This document shows, piece after piece, positions 1-5,951 of a stretch of DNA of 7,905 nucleotides. Positions within the stretch are counted from its first letter, which is position 1. The number at the start of each line of letters is the position of its first letter. Origin of the DNA: Candidatus Luteimonas excrementigallinarum (GTDB lineage Bacteria > Pseudomonadota > Gammaproteobacteria > Xanthomonadales > Xanthomonadaceae); NCBI GenBank assembly GCA_019115725.1, contig DXCY01000010.1, positions 1 to 7,905 of the forward strand, given 5' to 3'. The notes below the pieces were generated by a model. That model was not told the origin of the DNA. It ran no database searches and saw nothing but the letters and a program-made list of their open reading frames with translations. The position numbers and the translations under genes were made by a program.

Positions 1-460
1 TGTAGATCATGCGGGCGTTGTTCCAGCCCAGCACCATCTCCAGCATGCTCAGCGCGCCGGAAGCGCTGACCGGCCGCGGCGTGGCGAGGGTGACGGTGCC
101 CTGCACTTCCGGCGCGATCACATAGTTCTGGCCCAGCATGTCGCCAAGGATCGCCTTGACCACGGCGTGCACGGGCGCGCCTTCGAAATTGAACGTGGAT
201 TCGCCGCTGGTGGCGGCCAGCCCCGGCCGCGGCGCGGTGGCCGCGGCCTGGTTGATGGTGTGGCCACTGCCATGGCGCACCTGCGCCTGCGGCGGGCCGG
301 ACTCCTCCAGCGGCTCGGCTTCAACGCTGCTGCGGATCACCGGCTGCGGCATGCCGGCGGTGCCATCGCGGTGCATATGCGGAACCGGCGTGGCGCAGGC
401 GGCCAGCAGGCTGGTGAGCAGTGCGGCCAGTGCCGCGCGGGTAGTGGCGGAAAGCTTCAT
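1..460 (-). CDS. gspD: T2SS outer-membrane secretin GspD/XpsD, N-terminal part (cut by window edge)
   Basis: This is the 5' 153 codons of the secretin that forms the outer-membrane exit channel of the T2SS. The ATG at 458-460 opens a lipoprotein signal: a short basic start (MKLSATTR), a hydrophobic stretch and a lipobox LAAC with the lipidated Cys at residue 22. An Ala/Pro-rich linker of about 60 residues follows. The N0 domain starts near residue 88 (FNFEGAPVHAVVKAILGD) and continues through NYVIAPEVQGTVTLATPRPVS and LSMLEMVLGW, a typical secretin N0 pattern. The N1-N3 and gate-forming domains lie outside the window. It is the last gene of the operon here, 10 bases after gspN, with only a weak Shine-Dalgarno. 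A lipidated secretin is characteristic of XpsD of Xanthomonas; lipidation can replace a separate pilotin for outer-membrane targeting. Identification is firm; the full length is unknown. Confidence 0.95.
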   Translation of the reverse strand, partial: MKLSATTRAALAALLTSLLAACATPVPHMHRDGTAGMPQPVIRSSVEAEPLEESGPPQAQVRHGSGHTINQAAATAPRPGLAATSGESTFNFEGAPVHAVVKAILGDMLGQNYVIAPEVQGTVTLATPRPVSASGALSMLEMVLGWNNARMIY

Positions 461-470
461 GGAGTGCACT

Positions 471-1235
471 CTACGGATTCTGCTGCCGCGGCGTGGCCGG
501 CGACTGGGATGACTGTTCGCGCAGGCGCGCACGGCGCGCTTCGATGCGGCGACGGATGGCTTCGGCCTGCTCGCTGCGGTCGTCGGCCTCGGCGGTGGCA
601 GCGGTTTCGGCGATGGGCGTGCCGCCGGTGACGCGGCGCGGCGCCGATTCGCGCTCCGCCGCCTCCACTTCAACCAGCGCCTCGCCGTTGTCTTCCCCGC
701 TGGCCCTTGGCGTGGGCGGCTCCCCGCCGACGCCGTCGAACACGCGCAGTTCCAGCCTGCGCTCGCCATCCGGGCCGCTGAACACCGCGCTGCGCGGGTT
801 GAGCGCGGTCAGCGTCCAGTCCGGCGCCTGCGGCGAGGATTCGCCAAGGCGGAAACTGAGCGGAAGCCCGTCGCCCTCGCGCGGCTGCACGATCGCCATT
901 TCCAGCCCCGGGGTGATCAGCACGCTGGTCAGCACCACATCGAAGCCGGTGTCCTGCGCATCGCCTTCCGCACCGCCTTCCAGCAGGAACGGACGGTAGG
1001 TGCGGTCGTGTTCGAACAGCGCACGCTCGCGGATGGCCGCGTACTGGGGCAGCGGACCCAGCCGGCCCTCGGCGGCGGCGCCCGGGCGGGGCAGCGGCTG
1101 CAGCAGGGCCGGATCTTCCGGCAGCGCCTCCACCCGGCTGCCCATCCCGAACGCGGCCAGCGCCCAGGTACAGGCCGCCCACAGCGCCACCGCGCCGAGC
1201 AGCCAGGTCCTGCCGCCCGCGTCCTCAATCCGCAT
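471..1235 (-). CDS. gspN: T2SS inner-membrane protein N (XpsN type, GspC-like role)
   Basis: A 254-residue bitopic inner-membrane protein. A short cytoplasmic start is followed by one membrane segment (about residues 11-29) and a periplasmic domain. Residues 98-165 (FDVVLTSVLITPGLEMAIVQ, then a turn, FRLGE and a final LELRVF strand) resemble the small beta 'homology region' of GspC proteins that binds the secretin N0 domain. There is no PDZ domain. The tail from about 170 is acidic and low-complexity, ending in an Arg-rich helix (AIRRRIEARRARLRE). By position between gspM and gspD it corresponds to XpsN of Xanthomonas, reported to take the place of GspC by linking the L-M complex to the secretin. 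The ATG at 1233-1235 is supported by GGGAG at 1242-1246 with a 6-base spacer, and it overlaps the gspM stop by 11 bases. The family call rests on gene order, topology and the domain pattern, as the primary sequence is divergent. Confidence 0.85.
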   Translation of the reverse strand: MRIEDAGGRTWLLGAVALWAACTWALAAFGMGSRVEALPEDPALLQPLPRPGAAAEGRLGPLPQYAAIRERALFEHDRTYRPFLLEGGAEGDAQDTGFDVVLTSVLITPGLEMAIVQPREGDGLPLSFRLGESSPQAPDWTLTALNPRSAVFSGPDGERRLELRVFDGVGGEPPTPRASGEDNGEALVEVEAAERESAPRRVTGGTPIAETAATAEADDRSEQAEAIRRRIEARRARLREQSSQSPATPRQQNP

Positions 1236-1836
1236 GGTCCGCTCCCGGCAGCGGCCGCAGGTAGCCGATCAGATCGAAGGTGACATCCAGGCCCGTCCCG
1301 CGGCCGGCATCCACCTGCACGCCGCCCAGCTGGTGGGTCAGCAGGTTCAGGTTGTCCACGAACAGCCGCGGCGTGCCGTTTTCCAGTCCGTGCAGGATCG
1401 TGGCCAGCTCCGCGCCGCCGCAGTGCAGGCGCACCTGCACCACCGCACGGGGGAAGCGCTGCTGGCGCACATCGGTCATCGGCGAGCGGTTGATGATGGC
1501 GCAGCTGCGGTTGCCGGGGCTGGCCTCGGCGACGATGGTTTCCAGCTGCTGTACCAGCGCCGCGGTGGCGCGCTCCGGGCTGGTTTCGGGCATGAAGCCG
1601 GGCTGGCGCGCGGCCTGTTCCTGCTGCGCCTGCAGCAGTTCCAGCACTTCCGGCCGCTGCGACAGGGCCATGCGCGCGCGCAGGTCGCGCTGCTGCAGGG
1701 ATTCGATGCGCCCGTTCACTTCCAGCATCGGCCGGGTCCACCACGGGTGCACCAGCAGCAGATAGCCCAGGCCCAGCAGCAGGACCAGGAGGCCCAGCGC
1801 CAGCCAGCGCTCACGCTCAGGAACCGGGCTGCGCAT
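1225..1836 (-). CDS. gspM: T2SS inner-membrane protein GspM (XpsM / PilO-like subtype)
   Basis: A 203-residue bitopic protein of the inner-membrane assembly platform that partners GspL. It has a basic N-terminus, one membrane segment at about residues 11-29 (WLALGLLVLLLGLGYLLLV), a heptad-like helix at about 37-75 and a ferredoxin-like periplasmic domain from about 85 to the end (strands AVVQVRLHCG, LFVDNLNLL, LDVTFDLIGYL). This layout matches the GspM-b group, related to PilO of type IV pili, rather than the enterobacterial PulM group. Two Cys residues (112 and 139) lie in the periplasmic domain and could pair. The start was chosen at the ATG at 1834-1836 because AGGAGG sits 5 bases upstream inside gspL. 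An upstream ATG and a TTG in the same frame have no such site. It overlaps the gspL 3' end by 20 bases. Confidence 0.92.
   Translation of the reverse strand: MRSPVPERERWLALGLLVLLLGLGYLLLVHPWWTRPMLEVNGRIESLQQRDLRARMALSQRPEVLELLQAQQEQAARQPGFMPETSPERATAALVQQLETIVAEASPGNRSCAIINRSPMTDVRQQRFPRAVVQVRLHCGGAELATILHGLENGTPRLFVDNLNLLTHQLGGVQVDAGRGTGLDVTFDLIGYLRPLPGADHAD
1242..1246 (-). promoter_or_regulatory. Shine-Dalgarno for gspN
   Basis: GGGAG is read on the minus strand 6 bases before the ATG at 1233-1235. It lies inside the gspM 3' coding region and supports this start for gspN. Confidence 0.65.
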
Positions 1837-2995
1837 CGGCGCCTCCTGCATCAGCAACCGATGCGGCCGGGGCCAGTTCGGCGGTCAGGGTGAAACGGTC
1901 ACGGCGGCTGCGCGGATCAGGCTGCAGCGCACCGGCCAGCGCCGGCGAGCGCCACAGGGTGGAATTGCCCAGCTGCTGCACCAGGGCCGAGGCTTCCGAG
2001 CTCTGCCCGATCAGCAGCAGGCGCCCGTTTTCCACCGCCAGCTTTTCCAGGTAGGTGCTGTCCGGCAGCAGCCGGCTCAGCTCGTCGAGGATTTCGACCA
2101 TGGCCGGCTGCGCAGCCCGCAGCTCGTCCAGGTACTGCATGCCTTCGATATGGTCAGCCACCTGGCGGCGCTGGTCGGAGGCCTGCCGGGCCTGGGCGAT
2201 CAGCTGCTGCGACGCCTGTTCGAAATCGTCCGCCGCTTGGCGACGGTTGTCCAGGACCATCCACATGGCGCTGGCCACCGCCAGCACGACCAGCGCGGCG
2301 AAGGCGAGATTCCAGCGCTGCCAGGGATCGGCCCGGCGCGCGCGCGCCTCCTCCGGCAGCAGGTTGATACCCAGCGGAATGCCGTCATCAGCGGCCAGAT
2401 CCACGCCCGCCAGGCCGGTGCCGGCGCTGCCCAGGGCTGCCAGCGCGGCATCGAACGCCGCGCGCGGCACCACCACCAGTTCAACGTCCAGCTGGCCGTC
2501 GCCGCGGCGGCCGATTACCCGCGCATCGAAGCACACCTCCGCGGCGGCAAACGGCGTCTGCCGGTCGATTTCGAAACCCAGCACTTCGCGCAGCCGGTCG
2601 GCCGCCGCCGCGGGCACCGTCATCGGGCGGCGCAGGGCAGTGGCGGATGGCAATACCAGCCAGCGCGGCAGCGCCGCCAGCTGAGCCGGCAACAGCGTGG
2701 CGAGGATGCCGGACCCCGCATCGGCATCGGCCGGAGTCCAGGGCAGGCGCGCCAGCTCGGGCTCGCCATCAGCGTGTTCCAGCACCAGCGACAGCTCGCC
2801 ACCGTCGTGGCGCAGCAGCAGCCGGCGGCCATCCAGGCCCAGCAGCGCCCGCAGTCGCCCCGGCACCCAGGTCAGCAGCGCGCGGCCCCACCACGACCAG
2901 AACCCCAGCCACGGCCCGAGGCGGCTGCCCCCGGCATGCCGCAGCCGCTGGATCAGCGACGGTGGCGCAGCGATGTCATCGGCATCAGTCGTCAT
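1817..2995 (-). CDS. gspL: T2SS inner-membrane protein GspL (XpsL), PilM/PilN-like
   Basis: A 392-residue inner-membrane protein that recruits the GspE ATPase on its cytoplasmic side and binds GspM/N in the periplasm. Residues 1-50 form a basic, Trp-rich leader. About 53-215 is an actin-like (PilM-like) cytoplasmic domain (GLDGRRLLLRH; LREVLGFEIDRQTPF; GINLLPEE). One membrane segment lies at 229-248, then a long helical region at about 250-295, and a PilN-like domain at about 298-375 (LPDSTYLEKLAVENGRLLLI). The cytoplasmic/TM/PilN order is the GspL plan; the LLPEE and PilN-like patterns show the type IV pilus relationship. The start is the ATG at 2993-2995, overlapping the gspK end by 11 bases. 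The frame stays open another 35 codons upstream, but that extension is Cys/Arg/Pro-rich, lies inside gspK and looks non-coding. No strong ribosome site is visible, so coupling to gspK translation is likely. Confidence 0.93.
   Translation of the reverse strand: MTTDADDIAAPPSLIQRLRHAGGSRLGPWLGFWSWWGRALLTWVPGRLRALLGLDGRRLLLRHDGGELSLVLEHADGEPELARLPWTPADADAGSGILATLLPAQLAALPRWLVLPSATALRRPMTVPAAAADRLREVLGFEIDRQTPFAAAEVCFDARVIGRRGDGQLDVELVVVPRAAFDAALAALGSAGTGLAGVDLAADDGIPLGINLLPEEARARRADPWQRWNLAFAALVVLAVASAMWMVLDNRRQAADDFEQASQQLIAQARQASDQRRQVADHIEGMQYLDELRAAQPAMVEILDELSRLLPDSTYLEKLAVENGRLLLIGQSSEASALVQQLGNSTLWRSPALAGALQPDPRSRRDRFTLTAELAPAASVADAGGADAQPGS
1842..1847 (-). promoter_or_regulatory. Strong Shine-Dalgarno deciding the gspM start
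   Basis: AGGAGG is read on the minus strand 5 bases before the ATG at 1834-1836 and lies within the gspL coding region. It selects this ATG over the in-frame ATG at 1849-1851 and the TTG at 1855-1857. Confidence 0.8.
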
Positions 2996-3848
2996 CGGGT
3001 GCCGAGGCGCCCTCCTTCCAGCGCAGGGAAACATAGGCCGCACCGGGCAGGGCGGTCCCCCCCGCCCGCACCACCGCCTGCAATCGCGCCCGGCGCCCAT
3101 CAGGCAGGCGCGCGAGGCTGTCGATACTATACGTTCCGCTGCCCACTGCCACGACGCTCTGCCCCGGTGCCAGCATGGGGTCCGGTTCGCGCAGGGCCTG
3201 TACCTGTTCCGGGTCCAGTCCCATGGCCTGCAGCACCGGCCCGGTGGCCCAGCGCTGGTCCGGCACCGGCATGGCGCTGTGCACGGTCACGTGCGGCAGC
3301 ATGCGCGCGGCCAGGTCGGCGGGCATGCCCAGCACCAGCTCCAGTTCGGAGACGGTTTCAAACCAGGCATTCCTCGGCCCGTAGGGCAGGCCGGCCGCCG
3401 CGTATTGCGGGGCCTCGGCGGCGCCCACCAGCTGGCCCAGATCGTCCTCGTCGCGCCAGTCCTCGATCGCCGCCGCCAGCACCTGCGCCTCCGACGGATC
3501 TGTACCCAGCGCCACCATCAAGGCGGCCAGCAGGGTCTGGTCGGCCACGTTCAGGTCGATCTTGCCCTGCTCATCAATCACCCGCACCTGCACCGGCATG
3601 CCGGCGAATTCCCACTCATAGGGACGCCCGTCGGGGACCCAGGTGGTCAACGGATCGCGGTCGCGCAGCCGCACCAGGGCGTATTCCAGCCCGGCGCGTG
3701 CGGCCTGATCGGCAACCACGCCGCGGTACAGCACCCGGCCCTGGATCTGTTCAATCCGGGCCGAGAACGCGAACGCACCCACCAGCGCCGCCAGCAGCGC
3801 CACCAGCCACATCACCAGCAGTAGCGCGGCGCCGCGCTGGGCAGGCAT
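2985..3848 (-). CDS. gspK: T2SS minor pseudopilin GspK
   Basis: A 287-residue minor pseudopilin, the largest of the set, expected at the tip of the pseudopilus with I and J. The short leader MPAQRG ends in the Gly of a prepilin peptidase site. The mature protein starts AALLLVMWLVALLAALVGAF and lacks the Glu at mature position 5, a normal GspK feature that exposes it at the filament tip. The globular part carries the T2SSK signature: DEQGKIDLN (92-100), AIEDWRDEDD (128-137), GLPYGPRNAWF (153-163) and TVSELELVLGM (165-175). The acidic cluster suggests metal or partner binding. The ATG at 3846-3848 has an excellent ribosome site, 14 bases after the gspJ stop. The frame stays open 50 codons further upstream, but the Gly/Ala-rich extension overlaps gspJ and would bury the leader peptide, so it is rejected. 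Confidence 0.95.
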   Translation of the reverse strand: MPAQRGAALLLVMWLVALLAALVGAFAFSARIEQIQGRVLYRGVVADQAARAGLEYALVRLRDRDPLTTWVPDGRPYEWEFAGMPVQVRVIDEQGKIDLNVADQTLLAALMVALGTDPSEAQVLAAAIEDWRDEDDLGQLVGAAEAPQYAAAGLPYGPRNAWFETVSELELVLGMPADLAARMLPHVTVHSAMPVPDQRWATGPVLQAMGLDPEQVQALREPDPMLAPGQSVVAVGSGTYSIDSLARLPDGRRARLQAVVRAGGTALPGAAYVSLRWKEGASAPDDD

Positions 3849-3853
3849 CGCAG

Positions 3854-3860
3854 ACCTCCC
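3854..3860 (-). promoter_or_regulatory. Strong Shine-Dalgarno deciding the gspK start
   Basis: GGGAGGT is read on the minus strand in the 14-base gap between gspJ and gspK, with GGAGG 6 bases before the ATG at 3846-3848. This fixes the start at the short MPAQRG leader. Confidence 0.82.
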
Positions 3861-3862
3861 GC

Positions 3863-4537
3863 TCAACGCCGCCGCCCTCCCGGATAGCCCTGACCCTGGG
3901 CCTGGAACAGCGCCACCACCAGAGTCGGCCAGGCACCTTCCCGCTCGCCGTCCACCTCCACCCGTACCAGTAGCGGCAGCCGCTGCGGTTCGGTCCATTC
4001 ATCCAGCCAGTCGGTCATTCCGCCCTGCGCATCCGGGCCGCGATAGCTGAACCGCACCTCGACCAGCTCCCCGGCCAGCGGCTCGGGCGCCCGCGGCGGC
4101 GTATCGCGGAAGACCTGGCCGGCCAGCACGGTGGCGAACGAGACCTCCAGCCGCAGCCCGTCCCGGTCACGCACCGCCACCACCTCGTGCAGCGCCGGGC
4201 CACCGTGGCCGAGGTACACCGGCACATCGCTGACGAAGGCCATGCGCTCGCGCTCGCCGATGAAGTGCACCGGATCCGTGCCGGCGCCCTCGTATTCAAA
4301 CGACAGCGCATGGGCCGAGGCCAGGCGCGCGCGCAGAAAGCCCTGCACCGCCCGGATCCGTTCGCTGTTGGCCACCATCGTCTCGCCCCGATCGACGGTC
4401 GCAGTGGCGGCACGCAGAGTGGCGAAAGCCAGCGCCAGGCCGGCCGCCAGCAGCGCGGTGGCCATCAGCACTTCGATCAGGGTGAAGCCGCGCGCGCGCG
4501 CTTTCGGCCATCCCGCGATCGGCACCCGGCCCATCAC
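3863..4537 (-). CDS. gspJ: T2SS minor pseudopilin GspJ
   Basis: A 224-residue minor pseudopilin that joins GspI and GspK in the tip complex. The leader ends ARARG, and the prepilin peptidase site is G17/F18 followed by TLIE with Glu at mature position 5. The hydrophobic helix runs to about residue 45 (VLMATALLAAGLALAFATLR), then a helical linker and beta-rich globular domain. The C-terminal MTDWLDEWTEPQRLPLLVRV (about 173-192) is a typical GspJ ending: Trp-rich loop, then 'LP' and a strand. The start is either the GTG at 4535-4537, overlapping the gspI stop as GTGA, or the ATG immediately downstream at 4532-4534, overlapping as TGATG. The two differ by one residue and cannot be separated by sequence. 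Close linkage to gspI implies re-initiation by the same ribosome. Confidence 0.94.
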   Translation of the reverse strand: MMGRVPIAGWPKARARGFTLIEVLMATALLAAGLALAFATLRAATATVDRGETMVANSERIRAVQGFLRARLASAHALSFEYEGAGTDPVHFIGERERMAFVSDVPVYLGHGGPALHEVVAVRDRDGLRLEVSFATVLAGQVFRDTPPRAPEPLAGELVEVRFSYRGPDAQGGMTDWLDEWTEPQRLPLLVRVEVDGEREGAWPTLVVALFQAQGQGYPGGRRR

Positions 4538-4971
4538 AGCGTCCGTCCCGCCTGATCCGGCTGCACCAGACGCAGCGAATCCACTTGCAGCTGCTGCGCC
4601 GGCCCCCCATCACCCCATTCAAGGCGCAGTCGCAGCGCCATCAGCTGCGGGGCGAAGGGATCCTCCAGCGGCGGCGGCTGGGTGGGATCCACCCAGGGCT
4701 GCACTTCAAGCGTCCAGCGATAGCGCCCGGCATCCAGCTCCCCGTCACGCCGACCCGGCGCCAGCGGCTCGCCCACGCCCGCCTGGGCAATCAGCGACTG
4801 CGCGTGCAGTGCCGCGCGTCCGGCATCGGCCGACCAGCGCACCTGGCGCGTGGCACCGGACAGCGTGCCCAGCAGCAGGGTCAGTCCCAGCGCCAGCACC
4901 GAAAACGCCACCAGCACCTCTATCAGGGTGTAGCCGCGCTGGCGCGATCCACTGCCACCTGCCGCCCTCAC
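4534..4971 (-). CDS. gspI: T2SS minor pseudopilin GspI
   Basis: A 145-residue minor pseudopilin, thought to nucleate the tip complex by recruiting J and K. The leader has 13 residues (MRAAGGSGSRQRG). The cleavage site is G13/Y14 with TLIEV following and Glu at mature position 5. The hydrophobic helix VLVAFSVLALGLTLLLGTL runs to about residue 38. A compact domain follows with RYRWTLEVQPW (about 83-93) and LMALRLRLEWG (about 110-120), matching the short two-strand GspI fold. The start is a GTG at 4969-4971 whose last two bases and the next form the overlap with the gspH TGA (GTGA). A GGGG run about 8 bases upstream may serve as a ribosome site. Length is slightly above the usual 120-130 residues because of a Pro-rich loop near 94-105. 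Confidence 0.94.
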   Translation of the reverse strand: MRAAGGSGSRQRGYTLIEVLVAFSVLALGLTLLLGTLSGATRQVRWSADAGRAALHAQSLIAQAGVGEPLAPGRRDGELDAGRYRWTLEVQPWVDPTQPPPLEDPFAPQLMALRLRLEWGDGGPAQQLQVDSLRLVQPDQAGRTL

Positions 4972-5423
4972 CGCTGGCCCCGGTGGATGCGCACTTCACC
5001 GGTGAGCCAGGCGACGTCGACATCCCAGCGGGCGCCGCCGGATTCCAGCCGTACCCGTCCGCCGGTGGAGGCACCGTCACCGAAGAACACCACCGCGCCC
5101 TCGCCGCCGTGTGCCTGGGCCTCGCGGGCCCCGGTAAATTCCACCTCCATGCGCTCGGGAATCCGTCCACTGCGATCGCGCGGCGCCTGCCAGGTGCGCG
5201 CCACCGGATCGAGGGTGAAGCGCTGCGGCGTGCCGGTGGCCAGCGCATGGGCGCGGGTAAAACGCAGGTTGGCGGCGATGTCCTTTGCGGCCGAGCGCAT
5301 CTGCATGCGCTCCAGCCCACCGCCAAGCACGCCCACGGCCAGCAGGCTGGCGATGGCGATCAGGGCCACCACCGCAATCACCTCCAGGAGGGAGAACCCC
5401 CGTGCGCGCCCGCCCATCCCCAC
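4968..5423 (-). CDS. gspH: T2SS minor pseudopilin GspH
   Basis: A 151-residue minor pseudopilin expected just below the tip complex on the GspG filament. The leader is MGMGGRARG. The prepilin peptidase site is G9/F10 followed by SLLEV, with Glu at mature position 5. The hydrophobic helix VIAVVALIAIASLLAVGVLGG is followed by an amphipathic helix (MQMRSAAKDIAANLRFTRAHA), the conserved GspH/FimT 'lR.aRs.A' pattern. The rest is beta-rich: FTLDP, VVFFGDGASTGGRVRL and a final VDVAWLTGEVRIH. The start was taken as the GTG at 5421-5423 because GGAG at 5433-5436 lies 9 bases upstream. The in-frame ATG at 5415-5417 would only remove two residues. It lies 15 bases after the gspG stop. Confidence 0.94.
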   Translation of the reverse strand: MGMGGRARGFSLLEVIAVVALIAIASLLAVGVLGGGLERMQMRSAAKDIAANLRFTRAHALATGTPQRFTLDPVARTWQAPRDRSGRIPERMEVEFTGAREAQAHGGEGAVVFFGDGASTGGRVRLESGGARWDVDVAWLTGEVRIHRGQR

Positions 5424-5432
5424 GCCCCGCGG

Positions 5433-5436
5433 CTCC
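5433..5436 (-). promoter_or_regulatory. Shine-Dalgarno for gspH (GTG start)
   Basis: GGAG is read on the minus strand in the gspG-gspH gap, 9 bases before the GTG at 5421-5423 and 15 before the ATG at 5415-5417. The spacing favours the GTG. Confidence 0.55.
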
Positions 5437-5438
5437 GG

Positions 5439-5948
5439 CTACTGCCGGATGCGGATGTCCGCGTTGACGCTGTCGCCACCCGGCTGGCGATCGGCGCCGT
5501 AGCTGACGATGTCGAAGCGCCGACCATCGCCCGGCACGCGGTATTCGAACGGCGTATTCCACGGATCGGTGAGCTCACCCTGGGTGGCATACGGGCCAAG
5601 CCAGCCGCTGACCCCCGAAGGCTGGGTCACCAGATCGGAGAGGCTGCCGGGCAGCGTGCCGGTATCCATCTCATAGCCATCCACCTTGTCGGCCAGGGTC
5701 TGCACCTGGGCTTGGGCCAGGTTGACCCGGGCGCGATCACCGCCGCCCAGGATACGGCTGGCGGCAAAGGCCACGATGCCACCGATCAGCACCACCACCA
5801 CGATGATCTCGATGAGGCTGAAGCCGCCTTCGCGCGCGCGTGCGGCCCCCGGTCTGGCCGGAGCAGCCGCGCTGCGGGCCACGCCGGCCTGCCCCTGCGG
5901 AGAAATAAAGCGACGACCCGCCCTGCGGCAATAACGGTATGAGTTCAT
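5439..5948 (-). CDS. gspG: T2SS major pseudopilin GspG
   Basis: A 169-residue precursor of the major pseudopilin that polymerises into the periplasmic piston. The cleavage site is G42/F43, followed by SLIEI with Glu at mature position 5 and the hydrophobic helix IIVVVVLIGGIVAFAASRILG. The globular part has the GspG signatures LADKVDGYEMDTGTLPGSLSD, LGPYATQGELTDPWNTPFEY and the C-terminal calcium-binding loop (FDIVSYGADRQPGGDSVNAD). The mature form is about 127 residues, normal for the family. The leader is unusual: with the ATG at 5946-5948 it is 42 residues, against the usual 6-15. That ATG is 3 bases after the gspF stop, with AGG 7 bases upstream. An in-frame GTG at 5880-5882, with AGG 5 bases upstream, would give a 20-residue leader. 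The identity is certain and the start is not. Confidence 0.95.
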   Translation of the reverse strand: MNSYRYCRRAGRRFISPQGQAGVARSAAAPARPGAARAREGGFSLIEIIVVVVLIGGIVAFAASRILGGGDRARVNLAQAQVQTLADKVDGYEMDTGTLPGSLSDLVTQPSGVSGWLGPYATQGELTDPWNTPFEYRVPGDGRRFDIVSYGADRQPGGDSVNADIRIRQ

Positions 5949-5951
5949 GCA

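Noticed and set aside
2996..3100. 35-codon upstream extension of gspL
   Set aside because: Cys/Arg/Pro-rich composition unlike the protein, entirely inside gspK, with no ribosome site preferred over the ATG at 2993-2995.
2985..3848. GspK lacking Glu at mature position 5, considered as a defect
   Set aside because: Absence of this Glu is the normal state in GspK and fits its tip position.
2150..3973. Very long open frame on the plus strand (607 codons) opposite gspJ-gspL
   Set aside because: Its product is Arg/Pro/Gln/His-rich low-complexity sequence with no domain pattern, as expected from the reverse complement of GC-rich genes. The minus strand carries clear T2SS proteins here.
3849..3998. 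50-codon upstream extension of gspK
   Set aside because: Gly/Ala-rich, overlaps gspJ and would bury the prepilin leader. The ATG at 3846-3848 has a near-perfect ribosome site.
4488..4500. Alternating GC run that could be a Z-DNA or simple repeat tract
   Set aside because: It encodes the Ala-Arg-Ala-Arg-Gly end of the GspJ leader. Similar Arg-Ala leaders occur in GspH and GspG, so it is coding bias.
4131..5942. Long open frame on the plus strand (603 codons) opposite gspG-gspJ
   Set aside because: Also an Ala/Pro/Arg/His-rich antisense shadow. It spans four well-recognised pseudopilin genes and has no signature of its own.
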